Shown here in pieces: positions 44,419 to 52,055 of a stretch of DNA of 64,000 nucleotides. Source of the DNA: Rasiella rasia. GTDB taxonomy: Bacteria; Bacteroidota; Bacteroidia; Flavobacteriales; Flavobacteriaceae. Where the stretch lies: NCBI RefSeq assembly GCF_011044175.1, contig NZ_CP049057.1, forward strand, positions 1,751,501 to 1,815,500. The letters run 5' to 3'. Positions within the stretch are counted from its first letter, which is position 1. Every line of letters starts with the position of its first letter. The notes under the pieces are model-generated. The model was not told the origin of the DNA. It saw only the letters and a list, made by a program, of their open reading frames with translations, and did no database searches. The position numbers and the translations under genes were made by a program.

Positions 44419-45090
44419 ATGAATATATCAATTGTAAAATTGCAGTTTTTTACCGTCGTTTTCATCGTATTGGCAGGTTTCGCCGCACCTGCAAATGCTC
44501 AAGGAAAATATATCATTGGGAAACGAACCACTCATAGCGAATATCGAAAACCCAAAGTACAGCCAAAAATCACAAACCTTGAAACCCCTACGAAACGTTT
44601 AGCGCAGAAAATCACCAAAGGAAAAACTACCGATGCACAAAAAGCTGAAAGCATTTTTCTATGGCTCGCAACAACAATTGAATACGACAACGAACTACGC
44701 CTAAATCGGAAACTTCAAAAACAAATTTATACTTCAAAAGAAAATATCATTGCCCATGTTTTAAGGCGGAAGAAAGCGCTATGCGGCGGTTATGCTTTTC
44801 TGTTTGAACAGCTGTGTGAAGATGTTGGTGTTAAGGCTAAAAGCATACATGGATTTACATTGCAGGGAGGTCAAGTTAAAAACACTTCAGGAGTGCCAGA
44901 ACACACCTGGAATGCAGTTTTTATTGATGGCTCATGGCGATTGCTTGATATTACGTGGTCCGTGAGTCACGGCAATAGGCAGAACCCACAATTGTTTTGG
45001 TATGACACCAAACCGGCAGACTTTGCTTTAACACACCTACCTGTAGATAAAAAATGGTTGCTACCAAAAAGATTAAATAGCATAAAATAG
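44419..45090 (+). CDS. Secreted transglutaminase-like (papain-fold) protein
   Basis: 223 residues; signal peptide (cut near ANAQ, residue 28). The transglutaminase core has a Cys in KKALCGGYAFLFEQLC (about residue 119), a His in VPEHTWNAVFIDGSW (about residue 158) and an Asp in RLLDITWS (about residue 173), the complete Cys-His-Asp triad. It is probably a periplasmic protease or modifying enzyme. It is not related in sequence to the membrane one at 1132-2151 beyond the fold. Confidence 0.85.
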   Translation: MNISIVKLQFFTVVFIVLAGFAAPANAQGKYIIGKRTTHSEYRKPKVQPKITNLETPTKRLAQKITKGKTTDAQKAESIFLWLATTIEYDNELRLNRKLQKQIYTSKENIIAHVLRRKKALCGGYAFLFEQLCEDVGVKAKSIHGFTLQGGQVKNTSGVPEHTWNAVFIDGSWRLLDITWSVSHGNRQNPQLFWYDTKPADFALTHLPVDKKWLLPKRLNSIK

Positions 45091-45091
45091 A

Positions 45092-45122
45092 AAACCCCAA
45101 TCGATTACTCGATTGAGGTTTA
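45092..45122. terminator. Bidirectional terminator between the transglutaminase-like gene and rpmA
   Basis: CAATCGA (45098-45104) and TCGATTG (45109-45115) form a 7-bp stem with loop TTAC, flanked by AAAACC on the left and GGTTT on the right. It separates two convergent genes. Confidence 0.7.
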
Positions 45123-45141
45123 TATCAAAAAAATATACTTC

Positions 45142-45405
45142 TTATGCTTCCGCGCTTGGCACGATAGAAACATATGATTTATTATCTCTCTTCTTGGTAA
45201 ATTTTACCACACCGTCTACTTTTGCGTGTAATGTATAATCTTTTCCAGCATATACATTTTCAGCAGGATGGTGCTCCATACCACGTTGTCTAATGATGAT
45301 GTTCCCGGCAATAGCTGCTTGCCCACCAAAAATCTTTACACCTAAGCGTTTCGATTCTGATTCTCTACCGTTTTTAGAACTACCAACTCCTTTTTTATGA
45401 GCCAT
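45142..45405 (-). CDS. rpmA: 50S ribosomal protein L27
   Basis: 87-residue bL27, whose N-terminus reaches toward the peptidyl transferase centre. It shows [39 protein letters not shown] and [20 protein letters not shown]. It is intact and standard. The gene lies downstream of rplU in the usual L21-L27 operon, with a short palindromic repeat between them. Confidence 0.97.
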   Translation of the reverse strand: MAHKKGVGSSKNGRESESKRLGVKIFGGQAAIAGNIIIRQRGMEHHPAENVYAGKDYTLHAKVDGVVKFTKKRDNKSYVSIVPSAEA

Positions 45406-45422
45406 CTTGTTTCGGATTTAGA

Positions 45423-45437
45423 TCCGCCATGGGCGGA
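45423..45437. repeat. Short palindromic repeat, TCCGCC/GGCGGA type
   Basis: TCCGCCATGGGCGGA, a 6-bp palindrome around ATG, in the rplU-rpmA intergenic space. A near-identical copy (ATA spacer) is at 52026-52040, so this looks like a small dispersed repeat family. Confidence 0.55.
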
Positions 45438-45463
45438 TAAGTTATACTTAAATGGTTGTTGAA

Positions 45464-46183
45464 TTATTTTTCAACACCACCGTCTAATTTATCTTGTAAT
45501 TCAGTTAATTCATCCCACTTACCATCTGCAGCCAATTTAGCTTGCTGTGGCCATGTGTCTGGCACGTGATTTCCACGAACACCTTCAATGATTTCTGAAA
45601 TTTTAGCTGGCTTTGCTTTCGCTAGATCCGCAAATGTTGCGATTCCTGCTGCTGCCAAAGTTTCGGCAATTTTAGGACCGATACCCTCAATTTTCTTAAG
45701 GTCATCTGCCTTAGCTGCTTTTTTAGGAGCTGCCTTTTTAGCCGGAGCTTTTGTTTCCTTTTGTGGAGCTGCTTTCTTTGCTTCAGCTTTAGGAGCTGCT
45801 GCTTTTGGCTCAGCTTTTTTAGTTTCTTTTTTAGCTGCTTCTTTCTTAGGCGCTGCTTTTTTCTTAGCTCCAGAAGAAGCAATGCTTTCAATTACGATTT
45901 CAGAAAGAGACTGTCTGTGACCATTTTTCACCTGGTATCCTTTTCTTCTTTTCTTTTTGAAAACAATAACTTTGTCACCTTTAAGGTGTCTAACGACTTT
46001 TGCTCCAACAAGAGCGCCGTCTATAGCCGGGGCGCCAACAGTAATGTTAGATCCATCACCCACTAAAAGAACATTGTCGAACTCGACTTTTTCACCTTCT
46101 TCAGTGGCTAAACGATTAACAAAAACCTTTTGGTCTTTTGCAACTTTAAATTGCTGCCCTGCTATCTCTACAATTGCGTACAT
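45464..46183 (-). CDS. rplU: 50S ribosomal protein L21 with C-terminal helix-hairpin-helix extension
   Basis: 239 residues. Residues 1-101 are standard bL21 (MYAIVEIAGQQFKVAKDQ, IVFKKKRRKGYQVKNGHRQ). Residues 102-158 are a low-complexity Lys/Ala/Glu/Pro linker. Residues 159-190 form a helix-hairpin-helix module (DLKKIEGIGPKIAETLAAAG), with a further 45-residue helical tail. Normal bL21 is about 103 residues, so the gene more than doubles it. The extra module suggests added RNA or DNA binding. It has its own canonical promoter and structured leader. Confidence 0.95.
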   Translation of the reverse strand: MYAIVEIAGQQFKVAKDQKVFVNRLATEEGEKVEFDNVLLVGDGSNITVGAPAIDGALVGAKVVRHLKGDKVIVFKKKRRKGYQVKNGHRQSLSEIVIESIASSGAKKKAAPKKEAAKKETKKAEPKAAAPKAEAKKAAPQKETKAPAKKAAPKKAAKADDLKKIEGIGPKIAETLAAAGIATFADLAKAKPAKISEIIEGVRGNHVPDTWPQQAKLAADGKWDELTELQDKLDGGVEK

Positions 46184-46219
46184 AGCGTAACGTTTATAAA
46201 TTAAATTATTTTATCGATA

Positions 46220-46268
46220 CACCCCGTTATTAGCGGGATGCTACCCTCAACGCAAAAATCTTTTCGCG
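46220..46268 (-). promoter_or_regulatory. Structured leader of rplU (possible L21 autoregulatory site)
   Basis: Two hairpins are seen in the 5' leader between the promoter and the rplU ATG. One pairs CATCCCG (46240-46234) with CGGGGTG (46226-46220), one wobble. The other is an AT-rich stem closed by CGC/GCG at 46251-46268. L21 is known to autoregulate through its leader in other bacteria, so this is a candidate binding site, not proof. Confidence 0.4.
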
Positions 46269-46278
46269 AAGGCGGGTG

Positions 46279-46309
46279 CAAATATAATTTTTAAATCTTA
46301 ATCTACAAA
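46279..46309 (-). promoter_or_regulatory. Canonical Bacteroidota promoter of rplU-rpmA
   Basis: On the minus strand TTTG (46309-46306), a 19-base spacer, then TATATTTG (46286-46279). This is an exact match to the TTTG-N19-TAnnTTTG consensus, the best promoter in the window. Transcription would start about 90 bases before the rplU ATG. Confidence 0.8.
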
Positions 46310-46325
46310 GGGATTACGTGCTATT

Positions 46326-46781
46326 TTACAGGGTATTTCGATTCCCATCTGGAGTGTTCCATGAATCTTTTAAGAGTTGCATAAATGCCAAAGTTAGTAC
46401 CAAGGATGTAGACACCCCCATTAGCACTAAAGAAATTAGTATCATAAATGTTCCACTGTCGTAATTCAAGTTCCAGGCATCTAAAATATTTCTAGCAAAT
46501 TCTGTGTCAATCTGATACATATTAATAGCCATAAACACTACAAAAATTAGTGTTCCAATAGCCCCACTCATAAAACCTACTTGAAAGCCTTTTTGATATT
46601 TAAAACGCGTTTTTGATGCTTTCGATTTCTTAAGAGCCAACAAGATTCCAGTGCCGTAGATAACACCATTTGCCGCACTTAAAACAGGATACTTGTGCAA
46701 ACCTAATAACTTTGTAAGCACGAAGTATAAAATAAGACCGATGGCGATTAATACACCATATTTTATATAAATTTTAGACAT
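46326..46781 (-). CDS. DUF4199 family membrane protein
   Basis: 151 residues with four helices (about residues 6-24, 35-51, 70-88 and 112-138), matching the DUF4199 family of Bacteroidota inner-membrane proteins. Motifs: KYQKGFQVGFMSGAIGTLIFV and NMYQID. The function is unknown. It is a separate gene, divergent from nothing close, and ends upstream of the rplU promoter. Confidence 0.8.
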   Translation of the reverse strand: MSKIYIKYGVLIAIGLILYFVLTKLLGLHKYPVLSAANGVIYGTGILLALKKSKASKTRFKYQKGFQVGFMSGAIGTLIFVVFMAINMYQIDTEFARNILDAWNLNYDSGTFMILISLVLMGVSTSLVLTLAFMQLLKDSWNTPDGNRNTL

Positions 46782-46850
46782 AAGGCTTGATTTTAGTGTT
46801 CTATAAATTTCGGAAAAAATCTCAACCCTACCTACTTATTTAACTCAATC

Positions 46851-47732
46851 TTAGCGGTTTGCACGTTTTCTATTTCCTAAATACACTCCAAAAAGTATCA
46901 CCATTGCAGCCACCGCCTGCCAAACATTAAAGACTTCGCCGTCTATTAGCCCCCAAAGAACGGCAACTATAGGCATTGTATAGGTAACTGAAGAAGCAAA
47001 TACTGGACTAGCGATTTGAACTAATTTATTAAATATGACTTTTGCCAAGGCTGTTCCAAATAGGGATAAAATAGCCACATATACAAATGACAATTGCATT
47101 TCCGAAGAAGAAAAAATCGTTTCAAAAAAGCCAGTAAAATATAACATTATCAAGGCTGGCAAAAAGATAATCACAAAATTCCCAGTAGTAACCGCAAGGG
47201 CACTAATATCGTTTAGATGTTTTTTTATAATATTTACATTAAACGCATAACCAACCGTTGCAGCCACAATAAATAGACTATACCAATAATTTTGGTTTGG
47301 GTTAAATTCGGCACCCGCAAAAATCAGCATAAAGGTTCCTGCTAAGCCAATTACAACACCTGCGATTTGATATTTTGAAGAACCAATCCCAAAGAGAAGC
47401 ACCCCAACCAACAAGGTCATAATGGGTACAATACTATTCAGCATAGAAGCTACAGCACTATCAATTTCATTTTGTGCCATGGCAAATAAGAACGGCGGAA
47501 AAAACGATGAAATAAAACCAGAAATGGCCACCCATTTCCAGTGACGCTTTTTAATTTGTGTTATACTCTTAAATCCTACTGAAAAGAGAAAAATAGATGT
47601 TAGCACAATACGTAAAGAGCCCAGTTGATAGTCTGTTAATCCAACCAACCCTTTTTTGATGAGTATAAAAGAACTTCCCCAAATTACCGAGAGAATACCT
47701 AAATAAAGCCATTTTGTGTTGTTCTCACCCAT
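46851..47732 (-). CDS. EamA/DMT-type permease
   Basis: 293 residues with ten hydrophobic helices in two five-helix repeats (residues 1-145 and 150-290), the EamA layout. VIWGSSFILIKKGL (about residues 16-29) is the typical first-helix motif, and YTMPIVAVLWGLIDGE the conserved later one. Members export amino acids and other metabolites; this substrate is unknown. It lies 57 bp downstream of gldD and may share its mRNA. Confidence 0.88.
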   Translation of the reverse strand: MGENNTKWLYLGILSVIWGSSFILIKKGLVGLTDYQLGSLRIVLTSIFLFSVGFKSITQIKKRHWKWVAISGFISSFFPPFLFAMAQNEIDSAVASMLNSIVPIMTLLVGVLLFGIGSSKYQIAGVVIGLAGTFMLIFAGAEFNPNQNYWYSLFIVAATVGYAFNVNIIKKHLNDISALAVTTGNFVIIFLPALIMLYFTGFFETIFSSSEMQLSFVYVAILSLFGTALAKVIFNKLVQIASPVFASSVTYTMPIVAVLWGLIDGEVFNVWQAVAAMVILFGVYLGNRKRANR

Positions 47733-47789
47733 TGCATAAGAAAATGCAAAGGTGACAAAATTTTTGCGTTAGGATTTCAGAAAGCGCAA

Positions 47790-48344
47790 TTATTTATTCC
47801 AAGTAATGGTCTCCATAATATGCCGGATATCATTGCGCAAATACATAACCGCAGGGTAGATTGAATCGTAATTAGGTTTTGCATTAAAATACAATGATCC
47901 TGTTACAAAATGATGCACGCTATCGGTTACATAAAACTGAGATTGAGTTGCAGCATTGCCATCTATTGCGTAAAACATGCCATATACCTTATTAATAGAA
48001 TCTATTCTAGGTTGCTCAAAAATAGCTTGCGCCTTCACATTGTGCTCATAGGTGAGTTTTTGCGCATCATACAACAAAGAATCTAGGTTAGCCCCTTTCA
48101 CTGGCTGATAGGTGAGATACAGCGTTGCATTCATAAGTGAATACTCTAAATTGATAGCGCAGGTATTTTTTGATTTAAGTCTAGCTAGTGTATTCTGCTG
48201 AAATGTATAAAAACAGTCGGTGTCTGCCATTTTATAGTGCGGGGCAGGATATTCCAAACGCAACATAGCCGATGGTTTTACCACCACATCATCTTCACAG
48301 GAAGCGAATAACAATACACAAAGTAGCGTAAAAACAATTCTCAT
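47790..48344 (-). CDS. gldD: Gliding motility lipoprotein GldD
   Basis: 184-residue lipoprotein: lipobox LFASC (Cys about residue 16), then RLEYPAPHYK, CFYTFQQ, and ESL-type strands ending in YPAVMYLRNDIRHIMETITW, the GldD signature. It is needed for gliding in Flavobacterium johnsoniae and lies directly after gldE (1-bp gap), as in that species. It supports a gliding or T9SS-competent organism. Confidence 0.93.
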   Translation of the reverse strand: MRIVFTLLCVLLFASCEDDVVVKPSAMLRLEYPAPHYKMADTDCFYTFQQNTLARLKSKNTCAINLEYSLMNATLYLTYQPVKGANLDSLLYDAQKLTYEHNVKAQAIFEQPRIDSINKVYGMFYAIDGNAATQSQFYVTDSVHHFVTGSLYFNAKPNYDSIYPAVMYLRNDIRHIMETITWNK

Positions 48345-48345
48345 A

Positions 48346-49662
48346 TTAGGGAGTGATTGAAAGTTTTATTTGTTTGATGCGTTTATTATCAAAAGCTTCT
48401 ATGGTAAACGCATACTTATGAAACTTTAGTACCTCGTTCTGCTTCGGAAATCCTTTAGATATTTCAAGGAGAAAACCAGCGAGGGTTTCAGAATCGCCTT
48501 TGGCATCTTCAAACAGCTCAGGATCTTCCAACTTTATCACTTTGTAGAAATCTTTCATAGGCGTCTTACCCTCAAAAACAAAGGTATTATCGTCTAGCTT
48601 AGAAAAAATAAGGTCTTCATCGTCAAATTCATCACTAATTTCACCCACAATCTCTTCAATAATATCTTCTAACGAGATAAGTCCGCTTGTACCTCCATAT
48701 TCATCAACTACAATTGCCAGGTGCATCTTCATCTCCTTAAACTCATTAAGCAAATCGTCTAACTTTTTGTTTTCAGGAACAAAGTACGCTTCTCGCACCA
48801 AACTAGGCCAATCTAACGTCTTACGTTCAATATACGGCATCAGATCTTTTACGTACAAGATACCTGTAATAGTATCTATATTTTCTTTGTATACAGGGAT
48901 ACGCGAATATCCATGACTAATAATTTCTGGCATGATGTCTCTGTACGCGGCATCTTGGTTGAGAGCAAAAATATCCATTCGCGGTTTCATTACCTGCTTG
49001 GTATCGGTATTCCCGAAGGTTACAATCCCCTGGAGGATTTTTTGCTCTTCTTTAGTGGTGTCACGCGCATCGGTAAGCTCTAATGCTTGTGAAAGCTGGT
49101 CTACACTGAGGTTCGATTTTTGTTTGCCAAATTTATTTTCTATCAGCAAGGTAGCTGCTCGCATGGGCAAACTAATTGGAGAAAATAATTTGTCGAGCAC
49201 ACTTAACGGGTAGGCCATCATAAGAGCAAACGAAAGTTTATTTCGGCTGGCATAAATTTTAGGTAGTATTTCGCCAAATAACAAAATGAGGAAGGTTACC
49301 ACACCAACCTCTAACAAAAAGCGAATGTTTATACCATAATACACCTGAGTAATTTTTCCGAAGAACGTCTCGCTTAAGGAGGCAAATAAGAGTACAATGG
49401 CAATATTAATCAGGTTATTTGCAACGAGTATGGTAGCTAATAACTTTTTAGGACGTGCAAGTAGTTTCTGAATAATCCCAAGCTTCTTAGACGGATTTTT
49501 ATCTTCATTGGCTTCAAAATCTGTTGGGGTAAGGGAAAACAAAGCAACCTCGGCACCCGATATTAAAGCAGAACATAGAAGTAAAACCAGTAAGATAACC
49601 AAACTGGAAATTTCGGCAGTTGTTATAAGAGATATTAATAAACTCGGGGGTTCTGGGTCCAA
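48346..49662 (-). CDS. gldE: Gliding motility-associated protein GldE (CorC/HlyC-type, CBS domains)
   Basis: 438 residues: an N-terminal DUF21 membrane domain (about three helices, residues 15-160, with SGAEVALFSLTP), two CBS domains (VMKPRMDIFAL and GILYVKDLMPYI, about residues 215-340; HLAIVVDEYGGTSGLISLEDIIEEIVGEI), then a C-terminal CorC/HlyC domain. It is a paralogue of magnesium/cobalt efflux proteins. Its place between ssb and gldD identifies it as GldE. Confidence 0.93.
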   Translation of the reverse strand: MDPEPPSLLISLITTAEISSLVILLVLLLCSALISGAEVALFSLTPTDFEANEDKNPSKKLGIIQKLLARPKKLLATILVANNLINIAIVLLFASLSETFFGKITQVYYGINIRFLLEVGVVTFLILLFGEILPKIYASRNKLSFALMMAYPLSVLDKLFSPISLPMRAATLLIENKFGKQKSNLSVDQLSQALELTDARDTTKEEQKILQGIVTFGNTDTKQVMKPRMDIFALNQDAAYRDIMPEIISHGYSRIPVYKENIDTITGILYVKDLMPYIERKTLDWPSLVREAYFVPENKKLDDLLNEFKEMKMHLAIVVDEYGGTSGLISLEDIIEEIVGEISDEFDDEDLIFSKLDDNTFVFEGKTPMKDFYKVIKLEDPELFEDAKGDSETLAGFLLEISKGFPKQNEVLKFHKYAFTIEAFDNKRIKQIKLSITP

Positions 49663-49682
49663 TGTAGCAGATTTAGTTAAAC

Positions 49683-50138
49683 TTAAAACGGCAAATCGTC
49701 ATCTTCTGTTGTATCGGGCTGCTGCACGTGTTGCTGTTGCGCCGGAACTTGCCCAGAAGACTGAGCCGTTGTTGCATTCTGAGGCATGGCACCACCTTCA
49801 GTTTTAGGACTTAAAAAAGTAAAGTCTGTACACTGAATTTCTGTACTATAGCGATCTTTTCCTTGCTCGTCTTGCCATTTACGGGTCTTTAAACGTCCTT
49901 CGATATAGACTTTATCTCCTTTTTTCAGATACTTTTCACAAATTTCTGCACCTTTATTACGAACTACAATATTGTGCCATTCGGTATTTGAAACCTTTTC
50001 ACCAGTAGTTCTATTGGTATATGTTTCGTTGGTAGCAAGCGGAAATCTACCAATGCTTCCACCCCCATCAAAATAATGCATTTTAACTTCGTCTCCAGTA
50101 TGGCCAATTAGCATGACCTTGTTCAATGTTCCGCTCAT
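49683..50138 (-). CDS. ssb: Single-stranded DNA-binding protein
   Basis: 151 residues: OB-fold core (residues 1-105; MSGTLNKVMLIGHTGDEVKMHY, EWHNIVVRNKGAEICEKYLKKGDKVYIEGRL), a Gln-rich disordered linker and the acidic tip TEDDDLPF, which binds replication and repair partners. It is first gene of ssb-gldE-gldD with a TACCTTTG box upstream (50156-50163). Confidence 0.95.
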   Translation of the reverse strand: MSGTLNKVMLIGHTGDEVKMHYFDGGGSIGRFPLATNETYTNRTTGEKVSNTEWHNIVVRNKGAEICEKYLKKGDKVYIEGRLKTRKWQDEQGKDRYSTEIQCTDFTFLSPKTEGGAMPQNATTAQSSGQVPAQQQHVQQPDTTEDDDLPF

Positions 50139-50256
50139 AAAAAATAATTAAAGTACAAAGGTATATTATGAATTCTAAATATAACCAATTTTAAGATTTT
50201 ATAGTAGCCTGTTTTATGCAAAGTTATGATACTACAAAAACATACCTAACCCCTCA

Positions 50257-51318
50257 CTATTGAAAAGTAAACATGTTTAAAAAGTTTGCAATCAATACAG
50301 GAACTGGAAATTTTTCTATTTCTGAAATCGCAATCCCAGTACCATGAAGCGTTTCGGTTTCTACAATCCAAAATGTGGTGATTAGATGCTGATGGGACAA
50401 TTTGTGTACAATGGGGGTATCGTTATATTTTACAATTGAATTAATCTTTATTTCTTCGGAAAGATTACGATATGCCGGTTCCCGCTTTAAGTCACCTTCT
50501 GAAACTTCGTTGGTTGTTTCAACTAATGGAAATTCATATAAATTTTGCCATATTCCCTTCCCTAATCGTTGATTGAGTCTTGTTTTATGATCTATAGACA
50601 GAAGCACTATATAATTAAAGTATCGTTTTTTAACCTTTAATTTTTTTAGTTTTACGGGTAATTCTGAAACCGTTCTACTTGTAAATGCCATACAATTTTC
50701 AGAAAAAATACACCCTTCACATGCCGGATTTTGAGGCACACAATAGCGGGCTCCAAACTCCATGATAGCTTGGTTAAAAACACCAGGTTGCTTTTCATCT
50801 AATAGTGTTTGTGCTAACAGCTTAAATTCTTTTATTCCTGCTGTACTATTTATAGGAGTAGCGACGCCAAAAACTCGAGAAAGTACTCTGTACACATTAC
50901 CATCAACCACTGCGGCAGGCTCTTGGTAACAGATAGACGCTATGGCACTGGCAGTATAATCACCTACTCCCTTTAGTTTTTTTAAAGACTCGTAGGTGTT
51001 TGGAAAAACGCCGTTTAACTCATTTGCCACAAAGTTTGCCGTAAAACGTAAATTTCGAGCCCTAGAGTAATACCCCAACCCTTGCCAAAGTTTTAACACA
51101 TCTTCTTCTGGTGCTTTAGCAAGCTCATAAACGTTAGGGTACGTTGCCACAAAGGTTTCGTAATATGGCAACCCTTGTGCAACCCGCGTTTGTTGCAGTA
51201 TTATTTCAGAAAGCCAGATACGGTAAGGGTCCTTGGTTTGACGCCAAGGTAATTCACGCTTGTTTTGTAAATACCACGTTATTAGTTTGTTAGAAAAAGG
51301 GAAGTTAATTTCTGGCAT
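50257..51318 (-). CDS. mutY: A/G-specific adenine glycosylase
   Basis: 353 residues; removes A paired with 8-oxoG. Motifs: LSEIILQQTRVAQGLPYYETF (about residues 32-52), the HhH LKGVGDYTASAIAS with catalytic Asp in VVDGNVYRVLSR (about residue 140), and the iron-sulfur cluster CxxxxxxCxxCxxxxxC (CVPQNPACEGCIFSENC, about residues 193-209). A C-terminal NUDT-like domain follows. Its position upstream of ssb-gldE-gldD is a conserved flavobacterial order. A TACTTTTG box (51323-51330) lies just upstream. Confidence 0.95.
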   Translation of the reverse strand: MPEINFPFSNKLITWYLQNKRELPWRQTKDPYRIWLSEIILQQTRVAQGLPYYETFVATYPNVYELAKAPEEDVLKLWQGLGYYSRARNLRFTANFVANELNGVFPNTYESLKKLKGVGDYTASAIASICYQEPAAVVDGNVYRVLSRVFGVATPINSTAGIKEFKLLAQTLLDEKQPGVFNQAIMEFGARYCVPQNPACEGCIFSENCMAFTSRTVSELPVKLKKLKVKKRYFNYIVLLSIDHKTRLNQRLGKGIWQNLYEFPLVETTNEVSEGDLKREPAYRNLSEEIKINSIVKYNDTPIVHKLSHQHLITTFWIVETETLHGTGIAISEIEKFPVPVLIANFLNMFTFQ

Positions 51319-51365
51319 TAGGCAAAAGTAGTCGTTATCTATTTATATTTTAATAGATTAAGAGG

Positions 51366-51396
51366 TTAGTATTACAAATTAAATTGTTTATATTTG
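51366..51396 (+). promoter_or_regulatory. Promoter of the HU gene
   Basis: TATATTTG at 51389-51396 with TTAG 19 bases upstream (51366-51369), one base off TTTG. Leader of about 40 nt to the ATG. Confidence 0.55.
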
Positions 51397-51444
51397 CCAC
51401 CTTGAAAAATAAACCTAAAGACCCAATTTAAAATTTATATTACA

Positions 51445-51735
51445 ATGACGAAAGCAGATTTAGTAGCAAAAATTTCAGAAAAGCTAGGAATGGAAAAAGG
51501 AGATGTTCAAGCTACTGTAGAAAGTTTCATGAGTGAAGTAAAAAATTCTCTTGAAGGAGGAGACAACGTATACTTACGTGGTTTTGGAAGTTTCATTATC
51601 AAAACAAGAGCTGAAAAAACAGGTAGAAATATTTCTAAGAATACTACCATTAAAATACCTGCACACAACATTCCTGCATTTAAGCCTGCTAAGGTTTTTG
51701 TAGAAGGTGTTAAAACGAATGTTGAAGTAAAATAA
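51445..51735 (+). CDS. HU/IHF family DNA-binding protein
   Basis: 96 residues of the histone-like HU fold: MTKADLVAKISEKLG, the core VESFMSEVKNSLEGGDNVYLRGFGSF (about residue 27), and the beta arm with RNISKNTTIKIPAHNIPAFKPAK (about residues 61-83). It compacts and bends DNA. It is divergent from mutY, with a separate small gene downstream. Confidence 0.95.
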   Translation: MTKADLVAKISEKLGMEKGDVQATVESFMSEVKNSLEGGDNVYLRGFGSFIIKTRAEKTGRNISKNTTIKIPAHNIPAFKPAKVFVEGVKTNVEVK

Positions 51736-51741
51736 TAACCT

Positions 51742-51760
51742 GTCTCTCCTTTGGGGAGAC
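51742..51760 (+). other. Hairpin between the HU gene and the COX24-like gene
   Basis: GTCTCTCC (51742-51749) and GGGGAGAC (51753-51760) form an 8-bp stem with one G-T wobble. No T-run follows, so it is more likely a processing or stability element than a terminator. Confidence 0.5.
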
Positions 51761-51779
51761 TTCTAAACAACACAAGCAT

Positions 51780-51869
51780 ATGCCAAGTGGTAAAAAAAGA
51801 AAAAGACATAAGGTAGCGACGCACAAGCGTAAGAAAAGAAGACGCGCTAATCGCCACAAGAAAAAGTAG
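51780..51869 (+). CDS. 29-residue highly basic protein, COX24/AURKAIP1-like (mS38-type ribosomal protein candidate)
   Basis: Tiny gene, ATG at 51780 and stop TAG at 51867-51869. Of 29 residues about 19 are Lys, Arg or His (MPSGKKRKRHK, RKKRRRANRHKKK). It resembles the AURKAIP1/COX24 basic domain known in mitochondrial ribosomal protein mS38 and in short Bacteroidota proteins, so a ribosomal role is likely. It is 44 bp after the HU stop and has its own terminator, whose stem begins inside the last codons. It is easily missed because of its size. Confidence 0.8.
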   Translation: MPSGKKRKRHKVATHKRKKRRRANRHKKK

Positions 51870-51890
51870 TTTTTTTAGACTACTTTTTTC
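51861..51890 (+). terminator. Terminator overlapping the end of the 29-residue gene
   Basis: AAAAAGTAGT (51861-51870) pairs perfectly with ACTACTTTTT (51879-51888), and the plus strand ends in a T-run. The left arm includes the last two codons and the TAG. Confidence 0.85.
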
Positions 51891-51974
51891 GTTTAAGAAA
51901 AAAACAAACAAACCGTTCTTTGAAAATGAAATGCAACTACTGCTTTATGTACGGTAGTTAAGTTTCGACGGGTA

Positions 51975-51992
51975 GCCCCATAATTTTGGGGC
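51975..51992 (+). promoter_or_regulatory. GC hairpin in the RNase E/G leader
   Basis: GCCCC (51975-51979) and GGGGC (51988-51992) with an eight-base AT-rich loop, 64 bp upstream of the start. RNase E is known to control its own mRNA through the leader in E. coli, so this is a candidate site only. Confidence 0.35.
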
Positions 51993-52025
51993 GCTAAATC
52001 CTGTGATAAATTATTGTTTAATCCA

Positions 52026-52040
52026 TCCGCCATAGGCGGA
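52026..52040. repeat. Short palindromic repeat, second copy
   Basis: TCCGCCATAGGCGGA, matching the copy at 45423-45437 at all but one position (A for G in the loop). It lies in the leader of the RNase gene. Confidence 0.55.
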
Positions 52041-52055
52041 CTAAAATCAAAAATC

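Noticed and set aside
45588-46066. Long open frames on both strands opposite or out of phase with rplU
   Set aside because: They arise from the low-complexity Lys/Ala coding sequence of the L21 linker read in other frames; no family resemblance and no start context.
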